Assembly: GCA_022571535.1 (NCBI GenBank)
Contig: JACZXR010000014.1
Coordinates: 1-14,532 of the forward strand
DNA length: 14,532 nucleotides
Direction: 5' to 3'
Source: Deltaproteobacteria bacterium
Lineage (GTDB): Bacteria > Desulfobacterota > Binatia > UBA9968 > CAXXLF01
Positions 1-5,913 of the stretch are shown here, piece by piece. Numbering within the stretch: the first letter of the stretch is position 1; the number at the start of each line of letters is the position of its first letter. Below the pieces are notes generated by a model, which did no database searches, was not told where the DNA came from, and saw nothing but the letters and a program-made list of their open reading frames with translations. The translations under genes and the position numbers were made by a program.

Positions 1-25
1 TCACCCCATCTAGAGCGCCTGCCAT
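1..25 (-). CDS. Start of a second CoA-transferase family III gene, cut by the window edge
   Basis: Only eight codons are inside the window. Read on the minus strand from the ATG at 25-23 they give MAGALDGV. The complete CoA-transferase at 251-1432 begins MAGALHGIKVLDLT, so this is very probably the N-terminus of a related CaiB/BaiF-type gene. A GGGAGA ribosome-binding sequence (30-35, minus strand) lies four bases before the ATG. The gene follows the complete copy in the same direction after about 225 bp, which suggests a tandem pair of paralogues. Everything beyond the eight codons is inference from the shared start. Confidence 0.6.
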
Positions 26-250
26 ACTATCTCCCTGTCTTACCCAATTTTCATCCTGAGGGATAACCCCTACTCAGCATCTTGGACTCTAGGCGTTATC
101 ATGGCTCCAAAGGCTAGGTCAAGCTGATTTGTATTCGGACCATCTCTTGATCCTCCCAATCCCAGAGTAGGTTCGAGTTTCCACGCCTTCCTGATATCTA
201 TAAATTGGTTTTGAACTATGGGCTGAAGGATGCGAAGGAAGCAGCGCCAC
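26..250. other. Intergenic stretch between the two CoA-transferase genes, with a weak minus-strand promoter candidate
   Basis: I see no convincing coding sequence on either strand. On the minus strand, TTGACC (117-122) is followed after 16 bases by GATAAC (95-100), a plausible but weak sigma-70 promoter for the gene starting at 25. A small imperfect hairpin (CTGAGGG near 56-62 with CCC..CTCAG ending at 77) lies downstream of it. It has no U-run and is not a convincing terminator. Confidence 0.3.
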
Positions 251-1432
251 CTATATGGCTCCCTCTTTACGTAACGCGCTCATATCCTCGGTGGTATACC
301 CAAGGGAATTGAGAATCTCCTCTGTGTGTTCTCCTAATCGAGGCGGCTTGATAGTTACACTAGGCGGGGTCCTCTCAAGGCTGACCCCGTTTTTCACAAG
401 CTGCATTGTACCCACATCGGGGTCCTTCAGTTCGACAAGGCGCTCCAGATGACTGACTTGAGGATCCTGAAAGACCTCATCTAAAGTCCTGATAGGAGCG
501 CAGGGGACGTCCCGCTTTTCTAACAACCTCAGCCAGTGATTCCTCGGGGCAGCTTTAAAGATCTCCTTTAAGATCTCGTTGATTACGTCGTAGTTTTTTA
601 ACCTGCCCTCACGATCTTTAAACCGGGGATCATCCTTCAATTCGGAATGTCCTGTGACTTCTGTAAGCCCTTCCCAAAATTTCTGGGGATGAGAGAGATG
701 GACAATGAATGGCAACCCATCACTTGCCACAAACGCGTAAACCTGGGCTTGACGCAGGCGACTCTCCATACGTGGAACTTCTCCTGTGGCCAGGTACTGG
801 GTGAAACCGTATCCGATAAAGCTTATCGTTGCCTCCAAGAGAGAGGTCTCCACTTTTTGCCCTTGGCCTGTTCGCTCACGAGCCATAAGGGCCGCTAGAA
901 TTCCGTAAACCCCGTAGATACCGGCTAGATGATCCGAAAAAGGGGCCCCCGGGCCCTTCGGAGACTCCAGATCGGTTAATATGCTCAGAAGTCCGCTAAA
1001 CGCCTGGCCCAAGGTGTCGTAACCAGGTCTATCTCGGTATGGCCCGCTTTGGCCGAACGCTGAAATAGAACAATAGATAACTCTGGGGTTGATCTCGCTG
1101 ACAGTCTCGTAACTAATTCCCAGACGATCCACTACCCCGGGGCGGAAGTTTTCAACGATCACGTCCGCATTCTGGGCAAGGCGTAAAAAAATCTCCCGAC
1201 CCTCCTGGCTCCTGAGGTTGAGGGTCAGACTCTTCTTGTTGCGATTAAGGCTCCAGAAGATGGGACTGTAATCCCTAGGTTCCTTCTCCCAGGTTCGGAA
1301 AGGATCCCCTTTACCAGGCGATTCAACTTTAAGCACCTCCGCTTCCAGATCACCCAACAGCATCGTCGCAAATGGACCTGCGATGTAGCTGGTCAAATCC
1401 AACACTTTGATCCCATGTAAGGCGCCTGCCAT
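251..1432 (-). CDS. CoA-transferase family III (CaiB/BaiF) protein
   Basis: The 393-residue product belongs to the class III CoA-transferase family (formyl-CoA transferase, CaiB, BaiF, alpha-methylacyl-CoA racemase). These soluble enzymes move CoA between carboxylic acids or epimerise acyl-CoAs. Seen directly: the N-terminal GIKVLDLTSYIAGPFATMLL block, the VIVENFRPGVVDRLG block near 91-105, YCSISAFGQSGPYRDRPGYD near 120-139, and APFSDHLAGIYGVYGILAAL near 163-182. By family alignment, Asp167 in that last block is the likely residue that forms the acyl-enzyme anhydride. A TGQGQKVETSLLEA segment follows. The length is normal for the family. The ATG is preceded by GGAGGA (minus strand, 1436-1441), which supports this start. 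The substrate cannot be read from sequence. The gene is transcribed away from the MerR gene and towards a second, similar gene at the left edge. Confidence 0.93.
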   Translation of the reverse strand: MAGALHGIKVLDLTSYIAGPFATMLLGDLEAEVLKVESPGKGDPFRTWEKEPRDYSPIFWSLNRNKKSLTLNLRSQEGREIFLRLAQNADVIVENFRPGVVDRLGISYETVSEINPRVIYCSISAFGQSGPYRDRPGYDTLGQAFSGLLSILTDLESPKGPGAPFSDHLAGIYGVYGILAALMARERTGQGQKVETSLLEATISFIGYGFTQYLATGEVPRMESRLRQAQVYAFVASDGLPFIVHLSHPQKFWEGLTEVTGHSELKDDPRFKDREGRLKNYDVINEILKEIFKAAPRNHWLRLLEKRDVPCAPIRTLDEVFQDPQVSHLERLVELKDPDVGTMQLVKNGVSLERTPPSVTIKPPRLGEHTEEILNSLGYTTEDMSALRKEGAI

Positions 1433-1465
1433 TTGTCCTCCGCAAATTCTCTACTTAGCTTATGC

Positions 1466-1494
1466 TCCATAACAAAGCTACAGATTGCAGTCAA
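1466..1494 (-). promoter_or_regulatory. Candidate promoter of the CoA-transferase gene
   Basis: On the minus strand TTGACT (1489-1494) is followed after 17 bases by TATGGA (1466-1471), about 34 bp upstream of the ATG at 1432. The -35 is good and the -10 is weak (three of six consensus bases). It faces away from the merR promoter, whose -35 is 34 bp further right, so a regulator bound between them could affect both genes. Confidence 0.35.
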
Positions 1495-1528
1495 ATCGTT
1501 GCTTGTTACCTTCCTAGTATTCGAATCC

Positions 1529-1557
1529 TTGACAATCTACCGATGGCCATTTACCAT
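1529..1557 (+). promoter_or_regulatory. Candidate sigma-70 promoter for merR and the downstream mutS operon
   Basis: A perfect -35 hexamer, TTGACA (1529-1534), is followed after exactly 17 bases by TACCAT (1552-1557), four of six matches to TATAAT. The expected start point near 1564 leaves a leader of about 30 bases before the ATG at 1596. The -10 lies inside the dyad at 1539-1561. Confidence 0.55.
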
Positions 1558-1581
1558 CGGTTGAAAACATACTTGTTTTCA
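1539..1581. promoter_or_regulatory. Two adjacent perfect dyads at the merR promoter (probable operator)
   Basis: The first dyad is ACCGATGG (1539-1546), seven bases, then CCATCGGT (1554-1561). It lies in the promoter spacer and covers the -10. The second, TGAAAAC (1562-1568), six bases, then GTTTTCA (1575-1581), follows without a gap and covers the expected transcription start. MerR-family proteins bind dyads in the spacer of their target promoters, so the first is the natural candidate for autoregulation. The second could be another half of the operator or a small RNA hairpin. Binding is inferred; the symmetry is seen. Confidence 0.45.
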
Positions 1582-1595
1582 TTTTTAGCTGTGAA

Positions 1596-2084
1596 ATGGA
1601 TTATTTCGGCAGTAAAACAGTGTCGCGTGTCGTGGGGGTCTCGCTCCGGCAGATCCAGTATTGGGATGAGCAGGGATTTATTCACCCCTCGATTCGCCCC
1701 GCTTCGGGAAGGGGAACAAAGCGGGTTTATTCCTTTTCTGACCTGGTTAAGTTGAAGGTAGTAAAGAATCTTTCTGATCATGGACTTAGCGTTCGCCGTA
1801 TTCGCACGTGCCTGCTTTACCTCAAGAATTATTCGCTGTCAGGGAAATCGCCTGCCCTCTCTCTTAAGTACCTTACCGATGGCAAGAAGATTTTTGTCTT
1901 AACTGACAATCGGAACAAGATCCTGGATGTGCTCGACCGCCAGTTTGTTTTTTCTCTTGCCATCGGAAATCTGGTGCAAGAATTGAACGGTGAGGTCCGT
2001 CGTCTGGAACGAAGAGAGAAATCCAGCCCTCGAATCTCTCCCATAGCTAGAAGACGTGCAGTTGCGGTGAGGCGAAGAGGTTAG
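1596..2084 (+). CDS. MerR-family transcriptional regulator
   Basis: A 162-residue DNA-binding protein. The N-terminal winged helix-turn-helix spans about residues 5-75. It reads SKTVSRVVGVSLRQIQYWDE (helix-turn-helix), GFIHPSIRPASGRGTKRVYS (wing, ending in the usual R-x-Y), then FSDLVKLKVVKNL and GLSVRRIR. The rest has no recognisable effector domain. It contains a single cysteine (Cys72), so it is not a typical metal- or redox-sensing MerR, and it ends in a strongly basic tail (RRLERREKSS.. and ARRRAVAVRRRG). No upstream in-frame start is available, and ATG 1596 sits just before the DNA-binding domain. The Shine-Dalgarno sequence is poor. The stop is two bases before the mutS GTG, so the two are almost certainly co-transcribed. 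The target is unknown; its own promoter dyad and the divergent CoA-transferase genes are the obvious candidates. Confidence 0.88.
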   Translation: MDYFGSKTVSRVVGVSLRQIQYWDEQGFIHPSIRPASGRGTKRVYSFSDLVKLKVVKNLSDHGLSVRRIRTCLLYLKNYSLSGKSPALSLKYLTDGKKIFVLTDNRNKILDVLDRQFVFSLAIGNLVQELNGEVRRLERREKSSPRISPIARRRAVAVRRRG

Positions 2085-2086
2085 GC

Positions 2087-2488
2087 GTGGAACAAGTCAA
2101 GGTGACCCCGATGATCCGGCAATACCTCCAGATCAAGGAGAGGTATCGCGATGCTATTCTACTTTTCCGTCTTGGGGATTTCTATGAGATGTTCTTTGAA
2201 GATGCCGAGAAGGCGTCGAAGATTCTGGACATTGCGTTGACCTCGCGTAATCGGGCCGATGACTCCTCTGTTCCCCTCTGTGGGGTCCCTTATCATGCGG
2301 TGAATCCATATGTAGGTAAACTGTTAGAGGCGGGATACAAGGTGGCTGTGTGCGAGCAGGTGGAGGACCCCAAGTTGGCGAAGGGGATGGTTCAGAGAGA
2401 GGTGGTCCGGGTAATCACTCCAGGAACCGTCACCGATGGAGAGGTCCTGGATTCCCGAGAAAATAATTTCCTCGTTGCCATAGCGTAG
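2087..2488 (+). CDS. mutS: DNA mismatch repair protein MutS, N-terminal part (ends at an in-frame amber codon)
   Basis: This 133-residue piece is the MutS mismatch-recognition domain (domain I). It begins at a GTG two bases after merR. It shows TPMIRQYLQIK, then the LFRLGDFYEMFFEDA block with the Phe32-Tyr33-Glu34 (F-x-E) motif that wedges into mismatched DNA. CGVPYHAVNPYVGKLLEAGY and VAVCEQVEDP..KGMVQREVVRVITPGT follow, ending DSRENNFLVAIA before TAG at 2486-2488. Family members continue at this point into a GYGLAL-type strand. Here the same frame continues after the TAG as EGENYGLALTDVTTGEF with no insertion or deletion. One codon has therefore become a stop in an otherwise intact gene. On its own this domain would lack clamp and ATPase functions. 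It could be a true nonsense mutation, a sequencing error, stop readthrough, or the first half of a split protein. Confidence 0.85.
   Translation: MEQVKVTPMIRQYLQIKERYRDAILLFRLGDFYEMFFEDAEKASKILDIALTSRNRADDSSVPLCGVPYHAVNPYVGKLLEAGYKVAVCEQVEDPKLAKGMVQREVVRVITPGTVTDGEVLDSRENNFLVAIA
2486..2488 (+). other. mutS: In-frame TAG interrupting mutS
   Basis: The codons before (GCG, Ala133) and after (GAA, Glu135) fit the MutS family without a shift, so this is a single-codon substitution. GAG, CAG or AAG are each one base away and would suit the position. At least eight other genes in the window end in TAG (CoA-transferase, merR, amidase, xerD, sirtuin, toxin, M50 protease, scpA), which argues against genome-wide reassignment of UAG to an amino acid. 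Confidence 0.85.
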
Positions 2489-2509
2489 GAAGGAGAGAAT
2501 TATGGCTTG
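2487..2509 (+). promoter_or_regulatory. Ribosome-binding-like sequence and TTG restart after the mutS amber codon
   Basis: Directly after the stop comes AGGAAGGAGAG (2487-2497), then TTG at 2507-2509 in the MutS frame about ten bases from AGGAG. This could allow re-initiation of the C-terminal part. An ATG at 2502 is closer, but it is in another frame and reaches a stop after seven codons, so it would compete rather than help. The purine run also simply encodes Glu-Gly-Glu, so it may be coincidental. Confidence 0.4.
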
Positions 2510-4684
2510 GCGCTTACAGATGTGACCACGGGTGAGTTTCGGTTTACTCATATCACGGATTACCCGCCTCTCGTGGAAGAGATCTGGCGTGCCAACCCGC
2601 GTGAGCTGATCTTTCCCGAGGGGAATGCTGCATTCCTAGAACGCCTCAGTAAAGATTTCGGTGGCATCCACTTTAGTCCAGTCGAGGAATCATACTTCTC
2701 CAAACAGGCCAAAGAACGCCTCCGGTCGCTCAAGCTCTGGTCCGGTCCTGAAGGGGAATGGGACCAGGGAATCCGGGCGGCTGGGGCGATTATCTCTTTC
2801 CTTGAGAGAAATTCACCCGAGGTCCTTAAGGCCATAGGGTGCCTGCAGCACTATCGGGCCTCTCAGTATCTCATGATCGACGAAACGACCAGGCACAACC
2901 TAGAACTCCTCCGCGATTTTCAGGGGGAAAGGAAGGGTTCTCTTCTTGGAATCTTGGACAAAACCATGACACCCATGGGGGCCAGGCAGTTGCGTCAGTG
3001 GATACTCTACCCTCTCCTGGACGAGAGGGATATTCGGCAAAGGCAGGGGGGAATTGAGGAACTGGTAGGAGACTATGAGGGGCGCCAGGATCTCAGATGC
3101 ACCCTCAAGGGTGTGCAGGACCTGGAAAGGCTGGCTAGTCGAATTGTTGCGGGTAATGCTACCGCGAGAGACCTCGTGGCCGTTAAAGAAAGCCTGCGTG
3201 CCCTGGTTCCGATCCGCAAAAGACTCCAGAAATATCAAGCGGAAATTTTTGCTCTCATCGAACGAGAGCTGTCGGATCTCCCGGAGGTCGTGGAGCTTGT
3301 GGAGCAGGCCATCGTGGATAGCCCGCCTCCCGTGATGAAGGGGGGAGGGGTCATCCGTCCGGGATTTCACGCTGAGTTGGAAGAACTACGGTCGGTGCGG
3401 AGCAACGCCAAAGGTTGGATTGCCCAGTTGGAGAGTCGAGAACGGAAAAAGACTGGTATCCACTCCCTGAAGGTTGGGTACAATAGAGTCTTTGGCTATT
3501 ACATAGAGGTTACAAAGGCTAATATTAAATTGGTTCCCTCCGATTATGTCCGCAAGCAAACCCTCGCTAATGGAGAGCGCTACATTATCGCTGAGCTGAA
3601 GGAGTACGAGGCTAGGGTTCTGGGCTCCGAGGAAGAGATCCTTAAGCTGGAGCTTTCCCTATTTGCCGAGGTGCGGGAGAAGGTCGCCTCTTTTTACGGC
3701 AAGTTGAAGCAGACCGCCCTTGGGCTGGCGACGCTCGATGTTTTTCTTTCCCTTGCCGAGGTGGCTCAATCGCGCCACTTCATCCGGCCAAGGGTCGATT
3801 CCGGTTTGACCATAGCGATCCGAGAAGGACGTCATCTCGTAGTCGAGGCAGTTCTGGGCCGAGGGGCCTTTGTTCCAAATGATTGCCATTTGGATTCCGA
3901 ATCGCACCAGATCCTGATTCTAACCGGCCCGAATATGGCGGGAAAATCGACCTATATGCGCCAGGTGGCACTGATCGTCATCTTGGCGCAGATGGGAAGC
4001 TTTGTCCCGGCAGCAAAGGCCCATATTGGACTGGTAGATCGACTCTTCACTCGAATCGGAGCGGCAGACTCCCTGGCCCGTGGAGAATCGACATTCATGG
4101 TAGAAATGAAGGAGACATCACGAATATTACGGGATGTTTCTCCCCGAAGCCTGATTCTCCTGGACGAGGTGGGTCGTGGGACCAGCACATTTGACGGTAT
4201 TTCAATTGCCTGGTCCGTGGCCGAATATATACACGATGCCTTCTGTCGTCCCCGGACCCTGTTTGCCACACATTACCACGAGCTCACGGATCTGGCCCTC
4301 ACCAAGGAGCGGGTAAAAAACTTCAGCTTTGCTGTCAAGGAGTGGAAAGGGCAGGTTATCTTTTTGCGCAACCTCGTGGAGGGCGCGTCTAGTCGCAGTT
4401 ATGGTATCCATGTTGCCCATCTGGCCGGGTTGCCGCCTTCGGTTATCCATCGGGCCAAGGAGATTCTTAAGAACCTCGAGGGGGGAGAGCTGGATGAGCG
4501 AGGTCGGCCGAGACTTGCCGGGGTCTCGGAAGCTCATGACCCCGCTCAGATTATGCTCTTTACGTCTTCTGATTATAAGCTTCGAGAAGAGTTAAAAAGA
4601 GTCGACGTGTCGGTCCTTACTCCCATTGAGGCTCTGAATTATCTCCATAGGCTGGTGAAAGAGGCGAATAGGGAAGGCCAGTAA
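2507..4684 (+). CDS. mutS: DNA mismatch repair protein MutS, C-terminal part (connector to ATPase)
   Basis: A 725-residue frame carrying all of MutS after the recognition domain: connector, core/lever, clamp and the C-terminal ABC-type ATPase. Seen in piece numbering: the core helices with TRHNLELLRDFQGERKGSLL near 128-147 and MGARQLRQWILYPLLD near 157-172. In the lever-clamp region come GYNRVFGYYIEVTKAN near 324-339 and ANGERYIIAELKEYE near 354-368. Walker A is GPNMAGKST at 474-482. The signature area is DSLARGESTFMVEM near 521-534, Walker B is LILLDEVGRGTSTFDG near 549-564, and the switch is ATHYHEL at 587-593. With the first 133 residues and the amber position, the whole would be 865 residues, the usual MutS length. 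No other damage is visible across 2.2 kb, so loss of function, if real, is recent. The start at TTG 2507 is the first usable one after the stop. The amidase follows after five bases. Confidence 0.9.
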   Translation: MALTDVTTGEFRFTHITDYPPLVEEIWRANPRELIFPEGNAAFLERLSKDFGGIHFSPVEESYFSKQAKERLRSLKLWSGPEGEWDQGIRAAGAIISFLERNSPEVLKAIGCLQHYRASQYLMIDETTRHNLELLRDFQGERKGSLLGILDKTMTPMGARQLRQWILYPLLDERDIRQRQGGIEELVGDYEGRQDLRCTLKGVQDLERLASRIVAGNATARDLVAVKESLRALVPIRKRLQKYQAEIFALIERELSDLPEVVELVEQAIVDSPPPVMKGGGVIRPGFHAELEELRSVRSNAKGWIAQLESRERKKTGIHSLKVGYNRVFGYYIEVTKANIKLVPSDYVRKQTLANGERYIIAELKEYEARVLGSEEEILKLELSLFAEVREKVASFYGKLKQTALGLATLDVFLSLAEVAQSRHFIRPRVDSGLTIAIREGRHLVVEAVLGRGAFVPNDCHLDSESHQILILTGPNMAGKSTYMRQVALIVILAQMGSFVPAAKAHIGLVDRLFTRIGAADSLARGESTFMVEMKETSRILRDVSPRSLILLDEVGRGTSTFDGISIAWSVAEYIHDAFCRPRTLFATHYHELTDLALTKERVKNFSFAVKEWKGQVIFLRNLVEGASSRSYGIHVAHLAGLPPSVIHRAKEILKNLEGGELDERGRPRLAGVSEAHDPAQIMLFTSSDYKLREELKRVDVSVLTPIEALNYLHRLVKEANREGQ

Positions 4685-4689
4685 ATCAG

Positions 4690-5892
4690 ATGCGCGCTCT
4701 CCGTATCCACTCTGTTCTTTACGGCATTTTCATTCTGACCTTTTGTATTTTTTATTGGTCGAGTTCAATTGGTGCAAAAGACAGTAAGCCGAGCAGGACA
4801 CTTGTTACGAAGATCCGCCACCTCTCATCCGGGAGCTACGCTAGGGTGGTTGTTGATCTCTCGAGCGGGGTCCATTATGAAACTCATACCCTGAAAAAGG
4901 AGCCTTTAAAAGGCCTCTCTCCAAGAATTTATGTGGACCTGATGGGGGCCCGCTTGTCCCCGCATGCAACCCGGCAAATCTTAGTCCGAGATAGATTGCT
5001 GCGGCGGGTACGTATAGGGCAGTTTAGCTCGAATGTGGTCCGGGTGGTCCTGGACCTGGAGAGTTTCACTGACCATAAGACCTTTTTGCTCCCGGACCCG
5101 CATCGCCTGGTGGTGGATGTCTACGGCCGGAGAAATGGGAGAAAGAGGGCGCCTATAGCCAGAGGGAAGACCATTCTGCCCAGGGTAAAGGGGGTATCGC
5201 CGGCCGGTATACCTAAAATCGTTCTGGATCCCGGCCATGGAGGTAGAGACCCTGGGGCCATCGGACCAAGAGGTATATTGGAGAAAGATATTGTGCTCAG
5301 CCTTGCCAAGAAGCTGGCCCGGAAGCTAAGGAAAGAATTGGCGGTCAAGGTTATTCTTACAAGGCAGGATGATTCCTATGTTCCGCTTGAAGACAGAACG
5401 GCCATTGCCAATGCCGAGAACGCCGATCTCTTCATTTCCCTCCATACGAATGCGAGCCCGAACCGCCGGACGAGAGGGGTTGAGAGCTACTACCTGGACA
5501 ACACGACGGATGAGGCTACCATACGACTTGCTGCGAGAGAAAACGGGACCTCCCGGAAAAATGTTTCAGACCTGCAATATATTTTGAGCGATCTGACTCA
5601 GAGTTTCAAGCTTGAGGATTCCATTAGCCTGGCCCACAATCTACAGTCCTCGCTTGTTTCAAACATGGGGCGGAGATATCGTAATGTAAAGGATCTCGGA
5701 GTTAAGAAGGGCCTGTTCTACGTTTTGGTCGGAGCGCGGATGCCAAGCGTGCTCTTAGAGGTGTTCTTCGTGACGAACAGGCTCGAGGGCCGTTCGCTTG
5801 TCCAGAGATCCTTTCAGAACGCTATCGTTGAGGCCCTTTATCGCGGGATCAAGAGGTATCTCAAAAGTCCCGGCCTCACGAAGAATTTATAG
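4690..5892 (+). CDS. N-acetylmuramoyl-L-alanine amidase (AMIN plus Amidase_3, AmiC-like)
   Basis: A 400-residue exported cell-wall hydrolase that cleaves the bond between muramic acid and L-alanine in peptidoglycan, used in daughter-cell separation. Residues 1-30 form a basic start followed by a hydrophobic stretch (LYGIFILTFCIFYW) typical of a signal peptide or anchor. An AMIN-type targeting domain follows at about 40-145 (VTKIRHLSSGSYARVVVDLS, RVRIGQFSSNVVRVVLDLES). A linker leads to the zinc amidase domain at about 175-392. The zinc and catalytic set is visible: His183 in DPGHGGRDPGA, Glu198 in ILEKDIVL, His252 in FISLHTNA, and Glu357 in VLLEVFFVTN. The architecture matches AmiC/AmiB. A LytM/NlpD-type activator would be expected elsewhere. 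The gene starts five bases after mutS and ends 21 bases before glnD. Confidence 0.93.
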   Translation: MRALRIHSVLYGIFILTFCIFYWSSSIGAKDSKPSRTLVTKIRHLSSGSYARVVVDLSSGVHYETHTLKKEPLKGLSPRIYVDLMGARLSPHATRQILVRDRLLRRVRIGQFSSNVVRVVLDLESFTDHKTFLLPDPHRLVVDVYGRRNGRKRAPIARGKTILPRVKGVSPAGIPKIVLDPGHGGRDPGAIGPRGILEKDIVLSLAKKLARKLRKELAVKVILTRQDDSYVPLEDRTAIANAENADLFISLHTNASPNRRTRGVESYYLDNTTDEATIRLAARENGTSRKNVSDLQYILSDLTQSFKLEDSISLAHNLQSSLVSNMGRRYRNVKDLGVKKGLFYVLVGARMPSVLLEVFFVTNRLEGRSLVQRSFQNAIVEALYRGIKRYLKSPGLTKNL

Positions 5893-5913
5893 AAAGGATC
5901 TCAATCCGAGTTC

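Noticed and set aside
647..898. Plus-strand frame of 83 codons opposite the CoA-transferase
   Set aside because: It is antisense to a well-supported gene, with no ribosome-binding site and no recognisable protein features. The same applies to the other long frames lying inside mutS, glnD, xerD and trpS.
2502..2525. ATG at 2502 after the mutS stop as the start of the second piece
   Set aside because: It is out of the MutS frame and terminates after seven codons.
2087..4684. Amber codon as evidence of pyrrolysine or reassigned UAG
   Set aside because: Most genes in the window end in TAG with no sensible extension beyond it, and the codon lies in a loop position where ordinary polar residues are expected.
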